From NCBI GenBank assembly GCA_024231375.1, contig JAAEQP010001351.1, positions 1 to 12,932 of the forward strand: 12,932 nt of DNA. Direction: 5' to 3'. The stretch's first letter is position 1, and the number at the start of each line of letters is the position of its first letter. Of the stretch, positions 5,932 to 12,932 are shown one piece after another. Both the position numbers and the translations under genes were made by a program. The notes under the pieces were generated by a model. That model worked only from the letters and a program-made list of their open reading frames with translations, was not told the origin of the DNA and did not search any database. The DNA comes from a bacterium (GTDB taxonomy: Bacteria; Hydrogenedentota; Hydrogenedentia; Hydrogenedentiales; SLHB01).

Positions 5932-6480
5932 GTGGCGCTGGAAACCGGACAAACCTTCAATCTGCCGCAGGTCGGGTTCTCGATCACCGTCCCGGACGGA
6001 TGGATGATCCGAACGAACGCCGAGGTTATGGCGAATCGCGAACGATTCAGCGAACAACTGGCCGAGAACAGCCAGGCGCCTTTGTTCGCCGCCACGAAAT
6101 ACGCCGAAAGCAGTTCCAACATCAACCCGACGGTCCAAGTGCTCCACCGGCCCGTCCCACAACCCGGCATCGAAGGCGCACGGAACGCGTTGCGTTTGGG
6201 GTTGGGCGGCATCGCGCAGATGATGGGGAACGTGGACGAGCAGTCTGGTCCGCACCCTGGTCTCATCGGAAACCGGGAAGCCGTGGGCGGAAGCCTTCAG
6301 TACGTCATTGGATTCAAGGATGAGCGTCCGCTGAAGGTCGAATCGAACATGTGGTGCGTTCCCGACGACGGGTTCGTCTACCTGATCGGACTGAGTGGGC
6401 CCGCGGACGGGCCGGATGAAAGCAGCGTACTATTCAAAGAGATCCTCGCGTCAATCGCGTTTAGCAAGAAGGCACTCTGA
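5932..6480 (+). CDS. Protein of unknown function (possible PsbP/DcrB-like fold) inside the thiazole operon
   Basis: A 182-aa protein beginning at GTG 5932, one nt after the thiG stop and about nine nt after GGGAG. I do not recognise a named family. The segment FSITVPDGWMIRTNAE (about 16-31) resembles the start of PsbP/DcrB-like domains (beta strand, then PxGW). The pattern continues with alternating strands, a helix at about 80-97, and a closing SSVLFKEILASIAF helix typical of that fold. This assignment is weak. No signal peptide, membrane helix or metal motif is visible, and there is a single Cys (in NMWCVPDD). Its position between thiG and thiH implies co-transcription and perhaps an accessory role in thiazole synthesis, but that is inference from order alone. 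The codon style matches its neighbours, so recent transfer is not evident. Confidence 0.75.
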   Translation: MALETGQTFNLPQVGFSITVPDGWMIRTNAEVMANRERFSEQLAENSQAPLFAATKYAESSSNINPTVQVLHRPVPQPGIEGARNALRLGLGGIAQMMGNVDEQSGPHPGLIGNREAVGGSLQYVIGFKDERPLKVESNMWCVPDDGFVYLIGLSGPADGPDESSVLFKEILASIAFSKKAL

Positions 6481-6502
6481 CCTGCCCGAGACGATTGGAA
6501 TC

Positions 6503-7627
6503 ATGAGCTACCTTGAAGAACTCAGCCAGTGGCCGGCGAACCGCATTGTCGAGGCCGTCGAATCCGCTACGCCCGAGACCGTGGACCGCGCACTCACGCG
6601 CGAGGACCGGACCGTGTCCGACCTGGCCGCATTGCTGTCGCCCCATGCCGAATCCCGGCTTGAATCCATGGCCCGCGAAGCCAACCGGCTGACGCGTTGG
6701 CATTTCGGGCGGACCGTGGGGCTGTACGTGCCGTTGTACATTTCCAACGTGTGCGACGCGGACTGCGTCTACTGCGGGTTTGCACGGGGGTCGGGCGTAC
6801 ACCTGCGCCGCACCACCCTCGACATGCCGACCATCCGCACCGAGTGCGAGACTCTGGCCGGGTTCGGGTTCCAGAACCTGCTGCTCTTGACCGGTGAGTC
6901 GCGCCAGGCCGCGTCCGTAGACTACATTGCCGAAGCCGTGGCCGTGGCACGCGAGTACTTCGCGGGCGTGTCGGTCGAAGTCTACGCCATGGACGAAGCC
7001 GAGTATGGACAGCTCTGTCAAGCGGGTCTTGAAGGCGTCACGCTCTACATGGAGACCTACGACCGCGCGCGGTACAAGGAACTGCACCTCGGTGGCCAGA
7101 AACGGGACTTCGAGTACCGGTTGGACGCCATCGAACGCGCAGGCCGTGCCGGCGCGCGCCGCATCAGCGTGGGTGCGTTGTTGGGGTTGTTCGACTGGCG
7201 CGTTGATGGATTCCACACGGCGTTGCACGCGCGCCATCTGCAACGAGCGTGTTGGCAGAGCGCCGTCGCCGTGTCATTCCCCCGCCTTCGGCACGCGCCG
7301 GAGCGATTCGAAGTGCCCGCCATGGTCACCGACCGCCAACTCGTGCAATTGATGTTGGCATTCCGCCTCTTCCTCCCGGAAGTGGGCTTCAACCTGTCCA
7401 CCCGCGAAACCGCCGAGTTCCGTGACCACGTGATCCCACTCGGGGTTACCATGATGAGCGCGGGTTCGTCCACACGGCCCGGTGGCTACAGCACCTACGG
7501 GGAAGAAACGTTGGAACAGTTCGAGGTGGAAGACACCCGCTCGCCCGAGGAGGTTGTCGCCGCCATCCGCGCCGCCGGATACGATCCCGTCTGGAAGGAC
7601 TTCGACCGCGCCTTCACCGACGCGTGA
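6503..7627 (+). CDS. thiH: Radical SAM 2-iminoacetate synthase ThiH (tyrosine lyase)
   Basis: A 374-aa protein, the usual ThiH length. It uses S-adenosylmethionine and a [4Fe-4S] cluster to split tyrosine into p-cresol and 2-iminoacetate (dehydroglycine), the glycine unit for ThiG. The cluster motif is C84-DAD-C88-VY-C91 (CxxxCxxC), preceded by YVPLYISNV. Further matches to the family are LLLLTGESRQAASVDYI, VEVYAMDEAEYGQL, GVTLYMETYDRARYKELHLG and RRISVGALLGLFDWRVD. SAGSSTRPGGYSTYG near the C-terminus corresponds to the conserved S-x-T-x-GGY region. The ATG at 6503 is preferred because an earlier in-frame ATG (6395) lies inside the upstream gene. The Shine-Dalgarno sequence is weak (GGA only). 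It is 22 nt downstream of the unknown gene and four nt from a convergent gene, so it probably ends the operon. Use of ThiH rather than glycine oxidase ThiO suggests an anaerobic or microaerobic setting. Confidence 0.94.
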   Translation: MSYLEELSQWPANRIVEAVESATPETVDRALTREDRTVSDLAALLSPHAESRLESMAREANRLTRWHFGRTVGLYVPLYISNVCDADCVYCGFARGSGVHLRRTTLDMPTIRTECETLAGFGFQNLLLLTGESRQAASVDYIAEAVAVAREYFAGVSVEVYAMDEAEYGQLCQAGLEGVTLYMETYDRARYKELHLGGQKRDFEYRLDAIERAGRAGARRISVGALLGLFDWRVDGFHTALHARHLQRACWQSAVAVSFPRLRHAPERFEVPAMVTDRQLVQLMLAFRLFLPEVGFNLSTRETAEFRDHVIPLGVTMMSAGSSTRPGGYSTYGEETLEQFEVEDTRSPEEVVAAIRAAGYDPVWKDFDRAFTDA

Positions 7628-7631
7628 CGGC

Positions 7632-9899
7632 TCAATAGGCCGCCGTACCGGGCCGCGCAAGAGGCGCCAGGAGTTGCTCCACCGGCGCGAAGTCGTCGGT
7701 CAGCACCAACCCGCCCGCTCGCTCAACCAGCGCATCGACCTCGTCCGGGGTCAACAACCGTTCGTGGATGGGCGAGTTGTAGGTTGGGATGAGCGGGGTC
7801 CCCGCGAGGTCAAGCGGCCGCTTCGACGACACCACCACGTAGGTGGTTCGGATCTCGCCGCCCGCCTCCGGGCCGAATACATACACATGGGGAAACACCG
7901 ACCGGCACGTCGCCACCACGGCGCCAACGAATCGGCCCGCTTCGGCCAAGTCGATGGCGTTCAGCATATAGATGCCGTCGTCCTTCAGCAGGTCCGCGCA
8001 ATCCATCACGAATTCGTGCGTGGTTAGATGCGGCGGCACGATGAAATGACTGAAACTGTCGCCAAAGACACAATCAAACCGCCGGAGCTCGTGGTCGGCG
8101 CGGGCTGCGCTGGCAAGTTCCGCCACCCGGTTACGTGCATCCGTGTGGGCGATGCGGATGGCCGTGTCGCGCGGCAACGCCATGGCTACGTGGGCGGCTT
8201 CCGTCACGGCCGGGTCGATTTCGGCTACCTCAGCGTACCCGCCGGGCCGCGTCCATTCCAGGTACCGGGGGAACACATACCCGCCTCCGCCAACGGTGAA
8301 CGTGTGGAGCGGTTGCCCAGGCGGGAAGATTTCGTCCAAGGCCGCCGCGTACACCCGATGATAGGCGCCGACGAGGTCGAGCGGCTTGTCGAGTTGGATT
8401 TCCCCGTGAATAAGAGCGTCCAAGGCCATCTCCCGGAAGTCGGGCTTGTCCAGACGGGTCCGAACCTGGATGTAGGAATAGGCGCTCTCCGCCGTGTAGG
8501 TCGCGATCTCCGGCGGTGTCTCGCGCAGACCGAAGGCCTGTGCTATGCGTTGAGGTCCCGTGCCGGGTAGCACCGACACGACCATCAGCGTCACGCAGAT
8601 ACCGGCCCACGCCACGCCCCCGCGCGATTTCCGCGAAAACGCCAGCGCGAGCAGGGCCAACGTCACTCCCGCGACAACGAACACGCGGAGCGTGCCTACG
8701 ACTGCAATCAGCCAGTAACCGGTGACAAACGTGCCCACGACGCTGCCCACGGCGCCCGCGGCGTAGACCCGGCCGACCGTGCGACCAGGAAGCGCACCGG
8801 CGTCGAGCGCCCTTCGGGCGATGACCGGGGCCGTCGCGCCTAGCAGCACCGATGCTGGCCCCACCAACACCGCCGCGAACAGGACAATGCCACCGGGCCA
8901 CCCGGCCAAGGCCAACGCCCGGCCACTGGACCAGAACATCAACAGGATCGGCACGCCCACCGATGCCATTGAACCGAGCACAAGCAGCTTGGCCAGTTCA
9001 CGGTTCGACGGGTGACGATCCGCCATGCGGCCGCCCAACCATGCGCCCACCGACATGCCCGCCAGCACGACCCCGATGGTCGTGGTCCATGTGTACAGGG
9101 ATTGGCCGAAGGCGCGGGACAGGAGACGGCCCGCGGCGATCTCGATACCCATGAGTGTGGCCTGAGCGACCGCCATAGCCGCGATGAACCCCGCGAGCGT
9201 GGCGGACGAAGGACTCGGTCCATTCTCCGCATCAGAGTCTGGTTTCTGTCGTTGGGGCAAGTGTACTTGAGAGACGAGTGTGGATGCGCCCACTACCCAG
9301 AGCACGCCCGACACGGTCACTGCAATCGCGGTGAGGCCGAAATAGCCGAGGAGTACGAAGCCGACGAGGAACGTGCCGCTCACAGCTCCGGCCGTGCTCA
9401 GTGCGAACATCCACCCCATGACGCGGCCCCGGTCGGCCCGGTCCCCCAGCGCCCATCGGGTCAGAACGGGACTCAACGTGCCGAGACCGAGGGCACATGG
9501 GAGGAAGGCGATGAGGATATGGCACGCGATTCGGAGCGGCCACGCGGTCGTCGTGATGAAGGCCGTGCCGCAGACGCGGTTCAGCGGAAGCGCGGCCATG
9601 CATGCAGCACCCGCTATGGCGAAGAGTGCCGGCAACAGGAGCCTGCGGGAGTACCGGTCGGCCAACCGGCCGCCCACGGCGTTCCCAACCGCAATGCCGC
9701 CAAGCATCACCGCAATGACGGCCGACCAGGTGTGAACCGACTGTCCGAGGTAGGGCGCCACCAGCCGTGCGGCCACGAGTTCGACGGACATGATGCACGC
9801 AGAAGCCAGGAACATCGCCGCGAAGGGCACAATGGACGGGCGTGTCGGGAAAGCGGTGCTATGACCTTCGTCAGGGCGCACGAAGCGCGCCCACTTCAT
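7632..9899 (-). CDS. Fused multi-span membrane protein/spermidine synthase-like protein (MFS-SpdSyn type)
   Basis: A 755-aa protein. Residues about 22-440 hold many hydrophobic helices in two similar halves. Both begin with an E-x-x-A-x-R-L motif: ELVAARLVAPYLGQSVHTW near 40-58 and EIAAGRLLSRAFGQSLYTW near 253-271. Both continue to a GGR-(L/M)-ADR loop (77-82 and 289-294), indicating an internal duplication like the two bundles of MFS transporters. Residues about 470-755 resemble spermidine synthase: VGGGGYVFPRYLEW (about 536-549) as the SAM/decarboxylated-SAM pocket, EIDP (560-563), FGDSFSHF (612-619) with Asp614 at the catalytic position, VPPHLTTHEF (621-630), and a closing VLTDDFAPVEQLL. 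These fusions are widespread, but their true substrate is not settled. The start is uncertain: ATG 9899 overlaps the upstream gene by 29 nt without a clear ribosome site, and ATG 9815 is an alternative. Confidence 0.85.
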   Translation of the reverse strand: MKWARFVRPDEGHSTAFPTRPSIVPFAAMFLASACIMSVELVAARLVAPYLGQSVHTWSAVIAVMLGGIAVGNAVGGRLADRYSRRLLLPALFAIAGAACMAALPLNRVCGTAFITTTAWPLRIACHILIAFLPCALGLGTLSPVLTRWALGDRADRGRVMGWMFALSTAGAVSGTFLVGFVLLGYFGLTAIAVTVSGVLWVVGASTLVSQVHLPQRQKPDSDAENGPSPSSATLAGFIAAMAVAQATLMGIEIAAGRLLSRAFGQSLYTWTTTIGVVLAGMSVGAWLGGRMADRHPSNRELAKLLVLGSMASVGVPILLMFWSSGRALALAGWPGGIVLFAAVLVGPASVLLGATAPVIARRALDAGALPGRTVGRVYAAGAVGSVVGTFVTGYWLIAVVGTLRVFVVAGVTLALLALAFSRKSRGGVAWAGICVTLMVVSVLPGTGPQRIAQAFGLRETPPEIATYTAESAYSYIQVRTRLDKPDFREMALDALIHGEIQLDKPLDLVGAYHRVYAAALDEIFPPGQPLHTFTVGGGGYVFPRYLEWTRPGGYAEVAEIDPAVTEAAHVAMALPRDTAIRIAHTDARNRVAELASAARADHELRRFDCVFGDSFSHFIVPPHLTTHEFVMDCADLLKDDGIYMLNAIDLAEAGRFVGAVVATCRSVFPHVYVFGPEAGGEIRTTYVVVSSKRPLDLAGTPLIPTYNSPIHERLLTPDEVDALVERAGGLVLTDDFAPVEQLLAPLARPGTAAY

Positions 9900-12195
9900 A
9901 GGTGGGCCGGTCGGCCGTCTCGAGCGCCGCGTGGGTGTAGAAGGGATACACGCTCCACTCCACGCAGGTTAGCAGGTCAGGCAGACCGTCGCCGTCGAAG
10001 TCGCCCGCCCACGGATGGGGCCCGTGATTGGTCACATGGACGGGTTTGCCGAAGCACGTGAATGTGCGTGGCGCGTCGAACACCGGTTCCGATTTCGTGC
10101 CCACGTTGCGGAGCAGATAGATGCTGCCCTTGGCAGGGTCCGTGCCCGCGCACCCGTAGATCAGGTCGAGCAAACCGTCCTGGTCCCAGTCGCACGCACG
10201 GAAGGACTCCGTCCAATGGGCGCTCCGCTCGACGATGACATCGTCAATGAGCCGCCCGTCCGCCATCTTCATGGGCTCGCTCTTCTTCAACCGCAAGGCG
10301 CCGTCATCCGCTCGGTATTGCGTAAACAGCGTCAGTTTGCGGACTGCCCCGTCGTGGGTGGCGATGTCGGTCAGACCGTCGCCGTTCCAGTCGGCAATCG
10401 CCGGCCCCGTCCGCCACCAGAACGGCCGCTCCTCTTCGAGTGGATACGTGTCCTTCAACGCACGCTCGGCGGACAGTTGGCGCAGCTCCGCTGAATCGGG
10501 ATACCCGTCGACCATGAGCTGCCGACGCGGACCGAACACCGGCTTCGCACGCGTGCCGACGTTCTTGTACCAGAAGATGCGGTTCGTTTCGTTGGGCATG
10601 ATGAGATCGGGCAAGCCGTCCGCGTCCCAGTCCACGTAATTGGGATAGGAATATCCCATGTTGTGCCAATGGTGCGGTTCGCCAAGCACATCGTTGCGGA
10701 TGATGTGAATGGGTTGCCCGTCCGACAGAATGGGCTGAGCTTTCGCGTAGGCCGGGCGCTCGTTCGTGCCCTCGTTGATGACGATGCGGGGCCAACCGTA
10801 TCCGCCGCCTACGAGCAAGTCCGTGTCCCCATCGCCGTCCCAGTCGCACATGCACGGCCATGCCTGGTCGCTGAGCGACATGACCGCGGATTTCGATGTG
10901 GCCGTGCCCAGAGACGAGAACCGCGCGCCGCCGTCGTGGCGATAGAACTCGACCGCTTCATAGTACCCGCCGGTGACCAACAATCCCGTGTTCGGACCGT
11001 CGTTGACAGCGGCCAAGTTCGCGGGAAACAGCGGCGGAATCCCCTCTACCTCCTTTGGCGCTCCGAACTTGGGCGGGTCGCCGCTCAGATTGCGCTGCCA
11101 CACCACACGTTCGTGTTGCGTGTTGCTCGCGCCGGTTTCGCGGAAACACACCGCATCGAGCGCGCCGTCCACGTCCACATCGAAGAAGCACGGACCTTTC
11201 TCGACATTCAAGTCAACCGGGTCGGCGGGCTGGAACGGCCACCCGTCGGGATTGGTGTTGCGCAGGTAGAAGGCCGCATTCTTGTTCTTGGACCCTTCCC
11301 CGTAGACCGCGCACGCCACCAGATCCATCGCCCCGTCGCGGTTCAGGTCCACCACATGGATGGGACTCCACGCGTTCGCGGGACGCGGAATCGTCGTCGA
11401 CTCCACGAACACCGGCATGCCACCCGGGTCGCGCCTCCCCGTGTTGAGATACAGGTGCAGCTTGTCGCCACCCCGAGGTGAATAGACCAAATCGATGCGT
11501 CCGTCGCCGTTGAGATCGGCGAAGTCGGCCATCATGTAGATATGCCTGAAGTGGTTGAAGGTGTTGGGCTCCACCTCCGTCACATAGCGCACACGGACGA
11601 GGTCGCCAAAGGTGAGGTCGGTCTCCTCGCCCACGCCGGGGTAGCAGATGGCGCCGTCCCAAGGCCAACCGGGCCGATACGCATAGTTCCAGCATCCTAC
11701 GAGGTCGCGTTTCCCGTCTCCCGTCAGGTCCACCAGGCGGCTGATGTACGGCAGCGTGAAGGGACGTGGTTCGCGTGCGTTGTACCGGAGCAAATCGCCA
11801 ACACCGATCTTGGGCGTGTAGGACGCGGGGTGCAGCGGCGGGCGCGACTCGGCTGTTCGGAACTGGACCAGAAACTCCCGGCGCGCGGGATCGGCGATCT
11901 GCCATTCCACGCGACCCTTGTCGCCATAGGCGAAGTCTTCCGTAACCGCGCAGGGGACCTCTTTGCCGGTCGAAGCGTTCACCACCCGAATCGAATTCGG
12001 ATCCAGAACACCGGGTAGCGCGTGGTCGGCGATGACAGCGCCGAAATCGATCTCGGGAACCATCGGCGTGTTGGTATAGGTCAAGTCCGACGTCACGTTG
12101 ACGGGCAGCGTGTACACATCGCCGGCCCCGGCAATCGCGCAGCCCGCCGTCAGCAAGACACCCGCCACGATGGAGAATCGCCTGAACGCTATCAT
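9871..12195 (-). CDS. Exported FG-GAP/VCBS repeat protein, possible lipoprotein
   Basis: A 774-aa protein. The N-terminus MIAFRRFSIVAGVLLTAGCA is a signal sequence. TAGC fits a loose lipobox with Cys19, while AIAG just after offers a signal peptidase I site instead. Nine calcium-binding-type D-x-(D/N)-x-D-G loops follow: DLTGDG (156), DLNGDG (227), DLNRDG (283), DVDVDG (339), DWDGDG (451), DWDADG (522), DWNGDG (602), DWDQDG (669) and DFDGDG (732). Most continue with xxDLL or xxDLI, as in FG-GAP/VCBS repeats of integrin-like beta-propellers. Residues about 25-125 form a separate N-terminal domain of unknown type. The likely location is periplasmic or outer surface, with ligand or glycan binding inferred from the fold. 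ATG 12195 is preferred to GTG 12201 because GAGGGGG lies 5 nt before it. The gene starts 15 nt after the hydrolase stop, suggesting one transcript. Confidence 0.87.
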   Translation of the reverse strand: MIAFRRFSIVAGVLLTAGCAIAGAGDVYTLPVNVTSDLTYTNTPMVPEIDFGAVIADHALPGVLDPNSIRVVNASTGKEVPCAVTEDFAYGDKGRVEWQIADPARREFLVQFRTAESRPPLHPASYTPKIGVGDLLRYNAREPRPFTLPYISRLVDLTGDGKRDLVGCWNYAYRPGWPWDGAICYPGVGEETDLTFGDLVRVRYVTEVEPNTFNHFRHIYMMADFADLNGDGRIDLVYSPRGGDKLHLYLNTGRRDPGGMPVFVESTTIPRPANAWSPIHVVDLNRDGAMDLVACAVYGEGSKNKNAAFYLRNTNPDGWPFQPADPVDLNVEKGPCFFDVDVDGALDAVCFRETGASNTQHERVVWQRNLSGDPPKFGAPKEVEGIPPLFPANLAAVNDGPNTGLLVTGGYYEAVEFYRHDGGARFSSLGTATSKSAVMSLSDQAWPCMCDWDGDGDTDLLVGGGYGWPRIVINEGTNERPAYAKAQPILSDGQPIHIIRNDVLGEPHHWHNMGYSYPNYVDWDADGLPDLIMPNETNRIFWYKNVGTRAKPVFGPRRQLMVDGYPDSAELRQLSAERALKDTYPLEEERPFWWRTGPAIADWNGDGLTDIATHDGAVRKLTLFTQYRADDGALRLKKSEPMKMADGRLIDDVIVERSAHWTESFRACDWDQDGLLDLIYGCAGTDPAKGSIYLLRNVGTKSEPVFDAPRTFTCFGKPVHVTNHGPHPWAGDFDGDGLPDLLTCVEWSVYPFYTHAALETADRPTYEVGALRAP

Positions 12196-12200
12196 CGCCA

Positions 12201-12207
12201 CCCCCTC
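12201..12207 (-). promoter_or_regulatory. Ribosome binding site deciding the VCBS protein start
   Basis: On the minus strand GAGGGGG lies 5 nt before the ATG at 12195. It directly abuts and shares a base with the GTG at 12201, which is therefore too close to serve as the start. Confidence 0.6.
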
Positions 12208-12210
12208 GCG

Positions 12211-12932
12211 CTACTTGCCGCCCTCAAGAATCTTCCGGAGCACAGGTTCCATGTCCTCCGCCATACGCATGAACCCAAGGTCCGTGGCATGGGTGCCGTC
12301 CACAGTGGCTTCGGTGTCGTCTCCCAGCAGATTGTCGCAGGGGATGTAGTGAAGGCCCTTCACGCCCTCGGCCATGAGCCGGTCGTAGGCGGCGCGCAGA
12401 GCCGCATTCTTGTTCTCATAGGCCTCGCGCTTCGCGGGCAGAAACGCGCCCGCCTGATACTGGATGTTCTCGACCAGCACGATGGGCGTCTCGGGCCACG
12501 CTTCGCGCAACCGATGGACCAGCGGCTCCGTCCGTTCGGTGATCGTGTTGGGCTGCATGTTGGGACAGCAGTCGATGACGAACATCGACGCCTCGACTTC
12601 GGTGAGGAATTCGGTCAGTTCGGGGTCCATCTTCCCGTTGCCCGAGAACCCCAGGTTGATCGCGGGATACCCCAGCCGCCGCTGCAGAATGCTCGTGTAC
12701 ACCATGCCGGGCCGTGAGGCGCACCCGCCCTGGAGAATCGAGGTGCCCCAGAACACGATAGGCTTGCGGTCCGCCGGGTAGGCGGGGGCCTTCTCGAGGG
12801 TCGCGCCTTCAGGCACACCGATTTCGAGCTTCTCAACGCCGTTGTACAGCGGAAGATTCATCATGAACTCGTACGTACCCTCGGGAATGCCGTCGGCGAG
12901 CGTGTACTCCTGGTCCCGCGTACCGCCCTTGA
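12211..12932 (-). CDS. GxDLY/SGNH-family hydrolase, 5' end beyond the window
   Basis: The frame stays open to the window edge, so this is the C-terminal 239 codons of a longer gene. An internal ATG at 12864 is not a likely start, because the residues before it (YTLADGIPEGTYEF) continue the N-terminal domain. The segment MNLPLYNGVEKLEIGV is typical of the end of the GxDLY domain that precedes Lipase_GDSL_3-type SGNH hydrolases. Catalytic blocks: FWGTSILQGGCASRPGM with the nucleophilic Ser (visible residue 64), INLGFSGNG with the oxyanion Gly/Asn, and DGTHATDLGF with the Asp-His pair (visible residues 210 and 213). FVIDCCPNMQP is also a family hallmark. Such enzymes hydrolyse esters, often acetyl groups on polysaccharides, and are usually exported; the signal peptide would lie outside the window. 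Pairing with an exported VCBS protein 15 nt downstream fits an extracellular role. Confidence 0.88.
   Translation of the reverse strand, partial: KGGTRDQEYTLADGIPEGTYEFMMNLPLYNGVEKLEIGVPEGATLEKAPAYPADRKPIVFWGTSILQGGCASRPGMVYTSILQRRLGYPAINLGFSGNGKMDPELTEFLTEVEASMFVIDCCPNMQPNTITERTEPLVHRLREAWPETPIVLVENIQYQAGAFLPAKREAYENKNAALRAAYDRLMAEGVKGLHYIPCDNLLGDDTEATVDGTHATDLGFMRMAEDMEPVLRKILEGGK

Noticed and set aside
4458..6266. Long minus-strand frames under thiF and thiG
   Set aside because: Their products are Arg-rich, lack motifs, and lie opposite unmistakable thi genes.
6461..7243. Minus-strand frame under thiH
   Set aside because: It is a shadow of thiH with no recognisable domain.
7628..7631. 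Shared terminator between thiH and the convergent membrane/synthase gene
   Set aside because: Only four bases separate the stop codons and no hairpin with a T-run is visible on either side.
9012..10061. Plus-strand frame of 349 codons opposite the membrane/synthase and VCBS genes
   Set aside because: The translation is low-complexity, very rich in Arg, Gly and His, and spans two real genes on the other strand.
10663..11481. Plus-strand frame opposite the VCBS protein
   Set aside because: It is a shadow frame without a start signal or family resemblance; the opposite strand shows nine ordered repeats.
12022..12717. Plus-strand frame opposite the SGNH hydrolase
   Set aside because: It is a shadow of a gene with intact catalytic blocks.

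Overview
The window is GC-rich bacterial chromosomal DNA carrying nine protein-coding genes, with no rRNA, tRNA, CRISPR array or insertion sequence that I can see. It probably comes from a Planctomycetes/Lentisphaerae/Hydrogenedentes-type bacterium. The evidence for that is a prepilin-like protein with an N-terminal [24 protein letters not shown] segment and a C-terminal histidine/DGH signature, an SGNH hydrolase of the GTSILQGGCASRPGM type, and a long FG-GAP/VCBS-type exported protein. This placement is inferred from family content, not from a marker gene.

Layout. (1) Positions 1-362 are non-coding upstream DNA. (2) 363-1232 (+) is the prepilin-like pseudopilin. (3) 1282-2745 (+) is a wax ester synthase/diacylglycerol acyltransferase-family protein. 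(4) 2878-4034 (-) is a two-gene operon in which a PadR-type repressor overlaps by 4 nt a membrane protein with a HAAS-like cytoplasmic domain. A very good sigma70-type promoter (TTGACA-17-TATAGT) sits in front of it, with a PadR-box-like palindrome over the -10 element. (5) 4110-4392 is a divergent intergenic region holding a roughly 100-nt element of nested inverted repeats that can pair in two mutually exclusive ways, then a candidate promoter for the next operon. (6) 4393-7627 (+) is a tightly packed thiazole-synthesis cluster: thiF, thiG, a 182-aa protein of unknown function, thiH. (7) 7632-12932 (-) is a compact set read leftwards: a GxDLY/SGNH hydrolase whose 5' end lies outside the window, a nine-repeat VCBS/FG-GAP exported protein, and a fused membrane/spermidine-synthase-like protein.

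How the genes work together. ThiF would activate the sulfur carrier ThiS, ThiH would cleave tyrosine to dehydroglycine, and ThiG would join these with deoxyxylulose 5-phosphate to build the thiazole of thiamine. No thiS is present here, and an unexplained gene sits between thiG and thiH. PadR probably represses its own promoter and so controls its membrane partner. The hydrolase and the VCBS protein are both likely to act outside the cytoplasm and may be co-transcribed. The most noteworthy items are the structured intergenic element, the PadR operator/promoter, the atypical ThiF, and the unknown protein within the thi operon. I did not find convincing evidence of a wholly new multi-gene system.
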